The position numbers were made by a program, and so were the translations under genes. The notes under the pieces were generated by a model. It saw only the letters and a program-made list of their open reading frames with translations, was not told where the DNA came from and made no database searches. 64,000 bases of DNA from Ectocarpus siliculosus (taxonomy: Eukaryota > Sar > Phaeophyceae > Ectocarpales > Ectocarpaceae), in the NCBI GenBank assembly GCA_000310025.1, contig FN648618.1:40427-104426 (forward strand), given 5' to 3'. Below are positions 23,816 through 34,762 of the stretch, one piece after another. Every line of letters begins with the position of its first letter. Position 1 is the stretch's first letter.

Positions 23816-24524
23816 AACGGTGTGATATCACGAAAAGTTGATCTCTGTATATATACGATGTAGCGCAGTCTATAGCAGCACCTTCAATACAACAACAGCA
23901 GTACAACAACAACAGCAGTGTTCACAGTATTACAGAAGGACATACGCCTACAACCTTGCAGCACTTGCAGCAATTGATGATGCCGTGAGATTTGCGTGCA
24001 TGTTCAAGCTCAAAACAGAGCAAGTTAAGTCTAAAGTTGCGGAGTACCACAACAACAACGATCAATCTACATTTGTCAAATCTTCCTTGCTACATACAGC
24101 TGCAGAATACTAGGAACAATAAAAACACACACAGAAAGCTGCAGAATATGTGCAACTTGGAGGTGTGTGGCATATACGTAGTACGTACGTAACCATCCGT
24201 GCGGTGACAATACACGATGCACATACTCCAGTTCGCGTTGCTTCCGCTAGAGAAGAAGGCGACAGGATGCATGCATGAACTACTGTACCTACAACGCATA
24301 CCATATAGTATACGGACAGTCTGTCGATATCTATCTACAGATGAGACCATGCGGCAAAAAAACGTCTGTGCTAGGTACTGCATGTATGCTTGTACTTCAA
24401 GTATGTGTCATGATTTATGAGGTGACGTTCTCCGAAATCTCGTCCAATGAGCTGCGTGATTCTTTAGAGATCACAGTCCCTTGATGTCCCTTGCGTAGAC
24501 GCGCCCGGATGCACGATATTTAGC
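23816..24524. other. no supported gene; CAA/CAG-rich patch
   Basis: A 'gtatatata' sequence at about 23847 precedes a CAACAG-rich frame (23838-24113) that encodes a Gln run. It could be a short gene but has no other support. Confidence 0.25.
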
Positions 24525-24810
24525 CGTACTTCACGGTGCTGTAACTCGGCTCGCCCTTGGAGTCTAGAGCTCGCGACAGGGGCGCTGTGGTCTCGAGAGT
24601 GGCGCACGCCCACGTCGGCGAAGACGGCCGAAAAAATTGTTTGAACCCCATTTAAAAACAATTAAAACCGATTTACCGCACCGCAACGTCTAGCTCAATG
24701 ACTGAAATAGTGGTTGCGGGCACCGTGCTGTAACTCTACTCGCCTTTGGAGTTTCGAGCTCGCGACAGGAGCGATGCGATCCAGAGACTGGCCCGCTGCA
24801 GCGGGCAACA
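24525..24810. repeat. pair of diverged direct repeats
   Basis: About 24531-24610 and 24725-24800 share 'gctgtaactc', 'gcccttggagt' or 'gcctttggagt', and 'gagctcgcgacagg'. The two copies lie about 192 bp apart. Confidence 0.65.
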
Positions 24811-27619
24811 GCCGGCGAAAAAAAAAGTCTCAAGGCGACCGCGAACTGATGCACCGCAAAAAAACGTCTTGCTTTTAGAGTGCAACAATGGTTGAACTCT
24901 TGCGTCTCAGGCCTCCGACATAATTGTAGTTAAGTCTATACTTACGGGATGGTCGTCGTGACGTGATACACTTCTTGTTATTAGTATGGAAAAAAATAAA
25001 AAAAAGATGGCTCGATTTTTGAATTTCTACAGCAGTATGGACCAGACGCCGACTTTTTACATGGAAGTCGGACGAGTGTTACATGGAAGTCGTACGAGTG
25101 TCGACTTAGTTGTGCTGTCACAGCATCTTCCACGCACTTCTGCCAGTGCTGGTTTGTTGATTGGAGTCTTGTAGGTCGAGATACAGCAGTGTGATTCTCG
25201 GGTTATGGAGGCAAAAGTGAACCAGAGCACAAAAAATCATGCATAGCTCGATTACTGCTGCTGCTGTGTTTTTGCTACAGCAGTATGGACTAGACGCCGA
25301 ACGACGTCCGCGTGCTACAAGTACCGCAACGACCTAACGGGATGGGATACTTCCTGCCACGGCGAACCATAGTACAATACGATGCAAACATCCGTTCGTG
25401 TGTCGCGCGGCTGCCACATGTGTCGACGTCAGGTACACGTAGAGCTCTCGCCATGTTGTCGTTACCGCGCAGGAGGACCTCTCGGAGATGTTCCACATGG
25501 TGCTACAACTTCCTTGCCTCTCCCAACACCTTCCCTTCTTCCCGCCCTTACAAATCCTCTCCCCTTCTTCTTCTTCTTCTTTCCGTTCTTCCGGACACTC
25601 ACCACCATCCGTCCTGGACGTTGGCCCACAGCCCCATTGGGGGGCGGGGGGGCAATCCTTATCCCTAGTTCATACATACTCAGGACATATTCCTCAGATA
25701 GAAATCATGTTCAACCCAATGACTAGTTCAAACAACCTTCGGAAGCACACAAAGGCTTTCACCATGACTTGTCGAAACATGCCAAACCCTTCCCCCAATA
25801 CTTGAGACATACTAGTACGATAGAAAAGTCCGCAAACAATCCGATGAAGTCATCCCAAACCAGCAAACGTGTTTCTTCGGAAACAAGCGTCTACAGTGTG
25901 TAGTAAACCTTTAATCAAAACTGATGCGGCTTGGATTCTTGGATTCCTCCATCTCAGCTAATCCATCCAACAGGCCCCCTGCTGGGACATCTTATATAAA
26001 CGCAACTAAAATTCCATTCAATATTCAATTCCATATCAACTCCGCAGGTAACACGCGGAAAATCCAAACAAGTTAAACCCCTTTGGGTCTAGGCTACTCC
26101 CCGGCTGAAAGGGTGGTCGGCCAGCCGCATGTTCCGTTTCGATGTTTCTTTTTATTATTTCACAGTTTCGGACTGGGGCTCCAAATTTGCTGAGATAAGG
26201 AAACAGATTTTGAGATAAGAAATTTTCCTGGAAACTTCCTGCAGGCGAATATTTTTCGATTTAAGGCGGCTTCATGTGATTGGCTGTGGGACGACAGTCA
26301 CCCAACCAACTTCCCCTGTTCGCAGGTACTGCTGTTTTTTGTGGTGCGCTGCGTGACAGCTGCACCCTGATCACAGCGCTCCCACTGCTACTGTTAAATG
26401 TGCGTGCATGCGTGTCTGTGTTGCCCCCTTAACCCCAGCACACGAACCCGCACCAGAACAGCGACAGGAAGTACACATAATGCCCGGCAGCCCTGTACGA
26501 AGTGCTGTGTATCGCATTTCAAGCGTTGGGGAGAGGGTGATTTTTTTGGGGCGGGGGCACATCGAAGTCAAACACGCTCTCTCAAGTAGAAGCAGATAAT
26601 ACTCTTTCTTGCGGCGCGTCACCAGAAGGCAACAGCAGCGTGCTCTTCCTCCTCTCTGCCCTTTGCTGGCGGTGCTGCCACCTCCTCTACGTCGTCGGTT
26701 GCTGCGGTTCGTTCCGGCGCTCTTTCTCCCCCTTGCCTCAACCTCTGTGTGTGACGGGCGCGTGTTGCTGACCTAAAGCCGCGCAACAACCAACCCCAAC
26801 TTGGTTTTCTGACCGTGCAGCCTCCCGCTTTCTGTGTTGGTGGCGCGCCAACTCCAGGGCATTTGCGCTGGGCGCTGGGTTTTGTGTGGGCGGCCGCTGG
26901 ACATGCTCTTGCAGACTGTGTGTGTGCGTGTGGGTGGCGCCTGATGATGTGTTGTGTGTGGTGCCTGATGTGGTATTTCAAAGAAAGCTGCTAAATCGAA
27001 AAGTTGGCAAAATTTTCCACAAAACCAGCCTCCCTCCGCTGTTAAATCTGATTATTTTTCCCTTATCTTGGGTTCTGGCGAGACTGTCAGGAACGATCCT
27101 CAGAACGATGGCTTAACTCAAAATATATTTCCTTATTTCCTTTTTTTTTGGTTCCGAAACTGTCAATTATTGGAACCAAAAAAAAACGGGGCGGAGAGAG
27201 TGCGGCGAGGGCGAGAAGTGCAGCAAAACAGCCCGCTGTACTTCTGCACAAGCAACAGCTATCTTCACCTGTAGGCCATGAGAGTAGCCCCCGACAGGAT
27301 GCTGGCCGAAGATAGGGTCATGGAACGGTTGTTGCGTGGTCGGGGTGCGGCGGGTAGGGCAGGTTAGCCTTGTAGACTTTGCAATGATCAGTCGTTAAGG
27401 TGCCAAAACAACTCTATTTCCAACATGTATGTTGTAAATGATCAGTCAAGAGGGGGCAAAATGATCCGTGAAGACCCATAGCTGGTACTTGCTTCCGTAC
27501 TTCTCTGTCTCCACCCAATGTGAGCCCTGCCAGCTCTCTAGAGCTCCTGAAAACACAGAGCACACGAGCTACAGCAGCAGTAGCACCTTGTACCGCCCCA
27601 AGCTTTGCAGCAATAAGCT
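24811..27619. other. long gene-poor stretch
   Basis: I see no convincing exon. Minor features are 'atggaagtcg' repeated at 25060-25095, a TTC run near 25565 and low-complexity frames. A minus-strand frame at 26619-26981 is basic then acidic but has no supporting splice sites. Confidence 0.3.
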
Positions 27620-28764
27620 ATGGAATTTCCAGCACCAGACGTCGAGGCGTACAAGGCCAGCAACGCAACGGCCTGCCACGATAAGCTGGTGTCTTTGATC
27701 GCCGACAACCCACCATCGGAAATGGCAAAAACCACAATCTGGCGCGTGCTTTTGCCTTCGAAATTGCCACCGCCGTGGGAGTATTGCCATCACTTGACCG
27801 AGCCCGAGCCCATGCCCAGCATGGCCCCGGCAGCTGCCAAGGTAGCTGCTGCCGATCACCCGGGTCCGTGCGGCGTGTACCACGCCCACATCATAGCTGC
27901 CGTGAAGACCCAGGTGGTGCAAGCACGATCGGGCTCAACCACGGGGAACAAATACCGCACCCAAGTGAGTGCTTGCGTATGAGGAGGGGCGGGTGTGGTG
28001 TTGTTGTGTGTTGTTGTCGTTGTTGTTGTTGTTGTACAAGTATGAGGATCACTAAGCGAAAAGAGAAAAGAGAGCTTTGCTGGCCGTCGTAGATATGTAT
28101 GTAGATACGTTTCAGCAGACCCTGCTGTGCTGCAGGTTATACACTGACATGTTAGTGAAATAATGCCACCTATCTATCTATTCAGCGGTGCAACAAACAA
28201 GTCAGCAGGTAGACTTTAGTCACGTGTATGCATGTAGCAGGCAGATAAACTCCTTCCTTCCTGCTGCTGCCCGCGAGTCGCTGTTAGAGTAAGCGCCTGC
28301 TGGGCGATGTGTCGTCGACGGTGTCATGTACTGCTGTACGATGTTCTGTGTGTTTCATGTCGTTGGCCTACTCCCTTATCTGTGCCCTACTCTTCGAAAA
28401 GGACTGTCTGTGCGGGTGTCGGCGAATATCGCTAATGCACCCGTCACGACGCTAGGAAGTTGAGTTGGAAGTGGCTTGCCGCCTTGAAACGATAATATGC
28501 CCACTGCAGCATGGCTGATGGGCACACTCCTCGCCTTCTCCGTCCATATGAATGTGTATGTAAGTAAGGCTCCGGTGACTGATGTGTGTATCCTGGTCAA
28601 CGCATGTAATGCCACAGGCTTGCTTCGACGGGGCGATGGTCATGAACGTTCGAGGGGAGGGAGTGCAGCTCAAGAGGGCGGAGTGTTTCACGCACGCTTG
28701 CCGTGCGTTGTGGCCTGGAAACGAGGAATTGGAAGCCTCGGTGGTTGAGGCGTTCTCGTGCTAG
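27620..28764 (+). CDS. hypothetical two-exon gene
   Basis: Exon 1 (27620-27964, 115 codons) starts at ATG and ends at a strong donor (ACCCAA|GTGAGT) in phase 0. An acceptor at 28615-28617 (…atgccacag|GCT) opens a phase-0 exon to a TAG at 28762-28764. The 653-bp intron removes a GTT microsatellite. The predicted protein is 163 residues: an acidic, Pro/Ala-rich first part and a C-terminal part reading 'GVQLKRAECFTHACRALW'. No signal peptide or known domain recognised. The phase match and open frames make it plausible, but the intron choice rests on consensus only. Confidence 0.4.
28014..28037. repeat. GTT microsatellite in the intron
   Basis: About eight GTT or near-GTT units inside the proposed intron of the two-exon gene. 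Confidence 0.8.
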
Positions 28765-29381
28765 AGGGTCCAGCCGCCCTTCGCAAGACCTACTACTTGG
28801 ACATGTTGGCGTGTTGCAAAAAAGGGCTATGTAGCTGTAGGTGTATTCGACGTTGTCGTGGCTGAAGGCACAATGCTGTGGTGTCAGGGTCAAAGCCGGA
28901 TGTTTTCGTTGGTCATGCTTTCAATTTGGCTTCTTGTTTCGATCGCCTCTACAATGGTCTCGGGAGTACCGTGTTCCTGTGATGTTGCCCTAAATAATGG
29001 GCCTACTGTCTTGATTTGTGCTTGGAATGCCGTCTTGATTGGTGCTTGGATTGGAGAACAGCATGTTCAAGGGAAATTTGCCTACTTGTAGCCTGTGTGA
29101 TGTGTTGGAACACGCCGGCCCTCGCGTGGTTATCTTCCCTCCCTCCGCATAGGTGTGAAGGTTGCAACAGTCCCTGGTGACTACACCCCGGTCTGTCGTA
29201 GGATACAAAGACCGAACCACAGTTTTGATGTCTTAGTTGAATGTGACTCGTTGTGTTGGGCTTTGTTTAGGAGCTCGTGCGAGCGGGAGCGATCGGCTCT
29301 TTTGGGGGTTGTCTTAGCCCGACATGACGTCAGCGATGTCTGGTGGGGTGGGGCTTTGTCTTGTGTTGTTCACGGTATAAT
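28765..29381. other. no supported gene
   Basis: Left flank of the tyrosine-recombinase element. 'gtcttgatt(t/g)g(t)gcttgga' occurs twice at 29011-29055. No coding signal recognised. Confidence 0.3.
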
Positions 29382-29886
29382 CTGCCTCATTCGGGATGCG
29401 TACACCCTTGGTGGGATAGTTGGCTTGTGACCACGACAGGCGTACGAGCCAGACGGATGTAAGCCGCTACTGAGCGGACGCTGCAGCATGTGCTGCAGGA
29501 AGCAAAAGCACGGCAACCACGCGAGCTCTCGCACAAAAATCCGTAGGGTTAGGAGTGTTTGCGCAAACATTGAAGAGACATGAAACATGCATGCACGTTC
29601 AATCTGGCCACATCCATCGCCACCAACGGCACCAGCGCACAGCAAACTCTGGGCGTTCATGCTTTGCACACACATGCAAAACAGAGGGTAGGTACAGAAC
29701 CATGAAAGCATAACATGTGTGTTGTGTGTTGTTACACATATTTTACATAATATTATAGCTATACTGTTGGCGCTTGACCATTCGCCCCATCGATCTAGCA
29801 GCGGACGATACCTCACCCAATTGACGTTCACTGCGTTCGTCACACTTCGAGCGCCGAAAGGTTGATTATCAATATTGACCTACGAA
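29382..29886 (+). repeat. terminal direct repeat A1
   Basis: 505 bp beginning 'ctgcctcattcgggatgcg' and ending 'tattgacctacgaa'. About 99% identical to A2, pointing to a recent insertion or homogenisation. Confidence 0.9.
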
Positions 29887-29907
29887 TTTATGTGTTGTCA
29901 GTTTCAG

Positions 29908-30041
29908 CGAGGGACGCGCCAATGAGTGGAAGCACCCGCGCTGTTGGCAAGTGGAGTTCACCGTATCCAACGCATCGAAGAAAAAAAAAACACGTATCAG
30001 CACGGGACGCGCCAATGAGTGGAAGCACCCGTGCCGATGGC
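29908..30041 (+). repeat. short repeat pair in the element's leader
   Basis: 'gggacgcgccaatgagtgg' occurs twice, about 91 bp apart, each followed by 'aagcacccg'. It lies between A1 and the Gag-like ORF and could be regulatory. Confidence 0.7.
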
Positions 30042-30429
30042 GAACCGGGACTCACCGATTCCAAGAAAATATAGATATAAAAAAAAAAGAAACCATCGCT
30101 AGTGTTCACTGAGAGAAATATTCGGGATTGGTCGACGTCCGGTGACCGTAGCGTCAGCAGCAATAATCACTCCATTCAATCCACAGGCGTCGAGAACGAA
30201 CTAACGCGAGCTCGCGATATAACAACGCGTCGTTCTGGGCCCGACGAAAACCCTCGTCAGATAGTTTCGCCCGAAGATAGGATTTGTAGACCATTCTAAC
30301 TGCAGATCCAGGCGCGCGATCGACTACGCCCACGATGAAGAGGAAAAGAAGTGTTCCCGCAACGCCGCCCTGACGCTCGCCCGCCGCCTGCCGCCGGTTC
30401 GCTGCTTATAAGACTCTAACCGCGACCAG

Positions 30430-31797
30430 ATGCCGACACGGGCCTCCACGCGGAGCGGCAGGGCAGCGGCTGGGCAAGCAGGGCGAGGTCGGGCGGCGAC
30501 ACCTTCGACACCACGCACCGCGCGATCGGTGGCGGGCTCGACGGCTCGCCCCTCGACGCGCAGCGGATCACGTACTCCCGCGAGGCGTCGAGCGGTATCC
30601 TCCTCGCGAGCGCGAGGGACAGGCACCCGCGGCGACCCCCCCGCTGATGAGACTGAGCTCGCTTCTCTCCGCGGGCTGGTGGACGGCCTGAGGGAGGAGC
30701 TGCAGCGGAAGCGCGATGAGGCTGCCGGCGATCGCCAGCAGCTTCAAGCAACGATCGACGACTTGATCGCCACCCAAGCAGCAGGACCTGGCTTTCAGGG
30801 GGAAGTGCAACTGGTGGGCACAACAGCCCCACCATCGGCCTCTCGGGCCCCCGCTACACCCAGCGCCGAGGCGGCTAAGGCTACGGCAAAGGATAGAGCG
30901 CGGATGTGGGGGGACCTCCGCCGGGTAAAAGCGTCGCTCATCCTGGGGCGGCCTCCGGCAGTTTCAAAACTGTCGCAGATGGAGTGGTAATCCTTGCTTC
31001 GCAAAGGCGTCCTGGTGACAGAGAAAGTGGCGGCATCGCTCAACAAGCTCTCAAACTTCCGGGTCGAAGACTACCGTTCGGGATCTGACACGCCTAACGC
31101 CGAGGTTCCGTTGGAAGAGTCGCTCTCGATCCTCATCACGACCATATCGGCGTTGCTCAAAGCAGGCATTACCGATTCTGAGAGTCTCCAGCGCGTGGGC
31201 ATCCTCGAGGAGTCCCTCAACGTCGGCTTGGCGATGGTCACCGAGCACTGTCGTGAAAACCGCGGCGAGATGCGAAATCCCGCGAACAAACTCCGGTTCG
31301 CGGGATTCATGAACGACGATCTAATCCTGTTCGCATCGCGGTGGTTTGACGCCGCCATCAGTTTCAAGACAACGAACTCTGCGCCGCCGACTGTCATCGA
31401 GGATTTTCCGCCCGTGGTAACCATCGAGTGGAAGAGGATTACTGGCTTCATCGCCATGGGCGGGGTCGGCGCGGCCGCCTTCTACCAGCCTCAGATACGG
31501 GCAGGAGAACAGCTCCTATCGCCGTCCAAGCGAGCCCGGGGGACCACTTCCGGAAGATCACGTGGTTACTGCTTCGCCTTCAACTCGTCGTCCGGTTGCC
31601 ATGATCGTAACTGCCCGTACATCCACGCCCAGAACCCTTCCCACGCTAGGCGCGGAGCGTCCGAAACTCCGGCAACCGGCGCGCGCGGCGTTGGCCACGG
31701 CAACGGGGGAGGGCGCGGAGGAGAGGCGCGCGCCGCTGGTGAGGGCGGCGCGAGACCCAAGGCCGCTGACTTCTTCACCCACGGGAAAGACAAATAG
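30430..31797 (+). pseudogene. Gag-like ORF with CCCH zinc finger, one internal stop
   Basis: One frame runs from ATG 30430 to TAG 31797 (456 codons including the final stop), interrupted only by TAA at 30988-30990 (codon 187). The first 70 residues are Arg/Ser/Thr/Ala-rich. A coiled-coil-like stretch follows ('LRGLVDGLREELQRKRDEA'). The middle is a mixed helical region, and residues 378-399 carry C-X8-C-X4-C-X3-H ('CHDRNCPYIH'), a CCCH-like finger suited to RNA binding. The tail is Gly/Ala/Arg-rich. The position before the recombinase and the nucleic-acid finger suggest a Gag-like role. The stop may be an inactivating mutation, as it has no obvious recoding signal; the recombinase ORF downstream is in the same frame. 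Confidence 0.5.
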
Positions 31798-31815
31798 GGG
31801 TGCGGGCTCTCCCGC

Positions 31816-33045
31816 GTGGCGGGGGGGCCTACCTCGGATGGCAGCGCACCTGCGGCTAAATCGAACGGCAGCACGCCGGTCTGCACGAGGTTGGCTCCAG
31901 GGCTATCAGCAGGTTCAGGACCTGGGACAGGCAGGACGGGACTTTGTTACCGACGTCTTGGCATGCAGCTCGTCGAGCACTCAGTTGCGTCTTCGTCTAG
32001 AAGGACTTACACGTCAGGCTTCAACTCTTGGTGCACGTTTCGCAGGCTGACGGAGAAGCCTAAGTTCCTAGGGCAACGTGCCGGGGACCTTCATGTGTGG
32101 GAGTTGATAGACTTCGTAGCCTGGTGTTTCGAGTCTGAGAGTAATCCAGCGAGTACAATATCCGGAAAACTCACGGCTGTACAACATTTTCATAGGCTGG
32201 AAGCTTCTGTCGAGCTAGACTTGTCGTCTCCGATGTTGAAATGTGCGCTAAGGGGGATTGCGAGGAACCACGTGGCTATGGGGACGGTACGCCGTGTGCG
32301 CCTGCCTGTGTCTTGGCGTATGCTGCTGGACGGGGAAAGCGCAAGCCAGAACTGGGGGGAAGGGGGCAGAGTGATGTGGCTGTGTCTGTGCTTGTCCTAT
32401 CTCTTTATCACACGGTCTGATGAGGCGTTCGCGAATGATGCGGGCAGGGTGTATGAGGCACACTGTCTTACGAGGGCGGACGTAGCATTGTTTGCTGGCG
32501 AGACGCAATTAGTCTTTAGTCACTATCGTAGAGCAGACCGTGTCGAAATGAGGTTTAGAGGGCACAAGGCCGATCAAGAGCAGAAAGGAAACATACGGGT
32601 TCGTACACGAGACGAAGTCACCGGACCGCAGTCAGGTGTGAGAGCACGCGGCGGCGCGGTGGCTCTTGTGGTGGAGCTGTTATCGTGTCATGCGACGTTG
32701 CCTGACTCCGCACCGTTGGCTTCGTACCGTAGTGGAAGAGCAGTGAGAGTAGTGAGGTATACTGCTGCCCTCCGTGCAGTCAGAGAAGTGGTAGTGAAGT
32801 CGGGGCGTAACCCCCAGGAGTACGCGTTGCACTCGTTGCGAATTGGAGGCGCGACGGCTCTTGCATCGGGCGGAGACATCGCAGAACGAGTGATTCAGAG
32901 AGAAGGGAAGTGGAGGTCGGATGCATACAAGCCGTACGCGCGAAACAATGTAGAGGATTCGCGGCGAGTGTCACGGAAACTTACAGACGGCAGTAGGATC
33001 GTATCGAGACAGTCGGGGGAGGGGACCGTATGGGGGAACGGATAG
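31816..33045 (+). CDS. tyrosine recombinase (DIRS/Crypton type)
   Basis: An intact 409-codon ORF. Residues 55-150 form an N-terminal helical domain with 'SSSRRTYTSGFNSWCTF', typical of SAM-like core-binding domains. Catalytic residues read as R200 ('ITRSDEAF'), the basic residue in 'FRGHKADQ', H339-x-x-R342 ('HSLRIGGAT'), W366 ('GKWRSDAYKPY') and nucleophile Y374. That is the complete R-K-H-R-H/W-Y set. The enzyme would join element ends to a target through a 3'-phosphotyrosine link. It starts 18 bases after the Gag-like stop, in the same frame, so coupled or readthrough expression is possible. The form 'HSLRIGGATALASGG' fits DIRS-like and Crypton recombinases equally well. Confidence 0.85.
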   Translation: MAGGPTSDGSAPAAKSNGSTPVCTRLAPGLSAGSGPGTGRTGLCYRRLGMQLVEHSVASSSRRTYTSGFNSWCTFRRLTEKPKFLGQRAGDLHVWELIDFVAWCFESESNPASTISGKLTAVQHFHRLEASVELDLSSPMLKCALRGIARNHVAMGTVRRVRLPVSWRMLLDGESASQNWGEGGRVMWLCLCLSYLFITRSDEAFANDAGRVYEAHCLTRADVALFAGETQLVFSHYRRADRVEMRFRGHKADQEQKGNIRVRTRDEVTGPQSGVRARGGAVALVVELLSCHATLPDSAPLASYRSGRAVRVVRYTAALRAVREVVVKSGRNPQEYALHSLRIGGATALASGGDIAERVIQREGKWRSDAYKPYARNNVEDSRRVSRKLTDGSRIVSRQSGEGTVWGNG

Positions 33046-33086
33046 TTGACTTATTCGGTAGTCGTCCAGAAACTGACCTCGATGTG

Positions 33087-33324
33087 GGTGTTGTAGAATG
33101 GTGTGTACCATTTGAGGACTTGGTCAGTTGTGGGACTCCTGCGTTTGCAGTCGTAGTCCCCCGGCTAGTATTTGTGGGGAGAGAGATGGATTTGTAAGAG
33201 TTGACGCCGGCCTTTGCAGCTAACGCGGCCGGAGAGACGATGAGCGTTTCGTGCGTCTCTCCCCCCAACACGTAGCCTAGAAACCGAAGAAACAATGAAG
33301 CAATTCGAAAGAAAACAAAATAAA
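33087..33324 (+). repeat. internal direct repeat B1
   Basis: 238 bp from 'ggtgttgtagaatggtgtg' to 'gaaaacaaaataaa', about 97% identical to B2. It begins 42 bp after the recombinase stop codon. Confidence 0.9.
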
Positions 33325-33645
33325 GGAAGGTTTGTTCGTCGAAGCAGATAGAATAAACTGGTGTTTATTTTGTAACAGTCGAATTTGAATTTGGCTTCAT
33401 TTTCTACCGGAAACCCAGGGTCACGGTGTTTGGAATTATTAGTCTATAGTTGGGGGTGTCATTCCGTGATCGAGTCCACGCAGGGGCTGTAGCAAAGTCG
33501 GGTAACGTGTGACAGCTACAGAGCGCGTGAAGCAACGGAAGGACACTGCTACGCAGTAGCGGCGGCAGTTTAGAAAATCCCGCCCTCCCATCCCTTTTCT
33601 TTCGAAGGTGGCGGCATAAGTTCGGGAATATTCGGTATCTAGTCA

Positions 33646-33883
33646 GGTGTTGTAGAATGGTGTGTGCCATTTGAGGACTTGGTCAGTTGTGGGACTCCTG
33701 CGTTTGCAGTCGTAGTCTCCCGGCTAGTATTTGTGGGGAGAGAGATGGATTTGTAAGAGTTGACGCCGGCCTTTGCAGCTAACGCGGCCGGAGAGACGAT
33801 GAGCGTTTCGTGCGTCTCTCTCCCCAACACGTAGCCTAGAAACCGAAGAAAAAATGAAGCATTTCGAAAGAAAACAAAATAAA
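33646..33883 (+). repeat. internal direct repeat B2
   Basis: Second 238-bp copy, separated from B1 by a 321-bp unique segment and directly joined to A2 at 33884. Confidence 0.9.
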
Positions 33884-34388
33884 CTGCCTCATTCGGGATG
33901 CGTACACCCTAGGAGGGATAGTTGGCTTGTGACCACGACAGGCGTACGAGCCAGACGGATGTAAGCCGCTACTGAGCGGACGCTGCAGCATGTGCTGCAG
34001 GAAGCAAAAGCACGGCAACCACGCGAGCTCTCGCACAAAAATCCGTAGGGTTAAGAGTGTTTGCGCAAACATTGAAGAGACATGAAACATGCATGCACGT
34101 TCAATCTGGCCACATCCATCGCCACCAACGGCACCAGCGCACAGCAAACTTTGGGCGTTCATGCTTTGCACACACATGCAAAACAGAGGGTAGGTACAGA
34201 ACCATGAAAGCATAACATGTGTGTTGTGTGTTGTTACACATGTTTTACATAATATTATAGCTATACTGTTGGCGCTTGACCATTCGCCCCATCGATCTAG
34301 CAGCGGACGATACCTCACCCAATTGACGTTCACTGCGTTCGTCACACTTCGAGCGCCGAAAGGTTGATTATCAATATTGACCTACGAA
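33884..34388 (+). repeat. terminal direct repeat A2
   Basis: 505-bp partner of A1. The right boundary is where similarity stops after 'gacctacgaa'. Confidence 0.9.
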
Positions 34389-34762
34389 CATCACAGGCAG
34401 CAAACTGCAAACCCAAGCCGGACCATTCTGTCGCGGCAGCCAAGAAGCACAAAAATCTGGTTCATCATTGCACACACCAGCCTTGCGATAATTCGTGGTA
34501 ATTCCTTCTGTTGCTCTGGAAGCCATCGGAAAATACGAACCCCCGAACCGGTCGACATCCCTATCCATGTAAATAAGGACAATTGGCCGCCCTACGCCTG
34601 GTTCTATTAAATATCGTTACAACAGGGCTGTGTTTGCCCACACACTACTACAAGGAAATACCCCCCCCCCCGCCCCCCCGCCCGATCGTATTCTGACGGC
34701 GGCGACGCCTTCCTTGGTGGTACTTTACTGCACGTGCCTAGAACACACGGAAAAACAAAAAG
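34389..34762. other. short spacer, no gene
   Basis: Between the tyrosine-recombinase element and the last piggyBac exon. Contains a C-rich run at 34662-34681. It may hold the piggyBac 3' end, but I could not place a TTAA-flanked terminal repeat. Confidence 0.3.

Larger units (their letters stand above)
29382..34388 (+). mobile_element. tyrosine-recombinase retroelement-like unit with split direct repeats
   Basis: Terminal direct repeats A1 (29382-29886) and A2 (33884-34388) are both 505 bp and differ at about five positions. Between them are a Gag-like ORF with a CCCH finger, an intact tyrosine recombinase, and a second direct repeat pair B1 (33087-33324) and B2 (33646-33883), 238 bp each; B2 abuts A2. 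Two repeat families combined with a tyrosine recombinase recall the split direct repeats of PAT/Ngaro-type DIRS elements, but their known order is A1-ORF-B1-A2-B2. I find no reverse transcriptase or RNase H. It may be a deletion derivative, a non-autonomous partner, or a distinct type. No flanking target duplication is seen, as expected for recombinase integration. Confidence 0.65.

Noticed and set aside
26619-26981. 120-codon minus-strand ORF, basic then acidic
   Set aside because: No splice sites, domain or neighbouring exon support; likely compositional.
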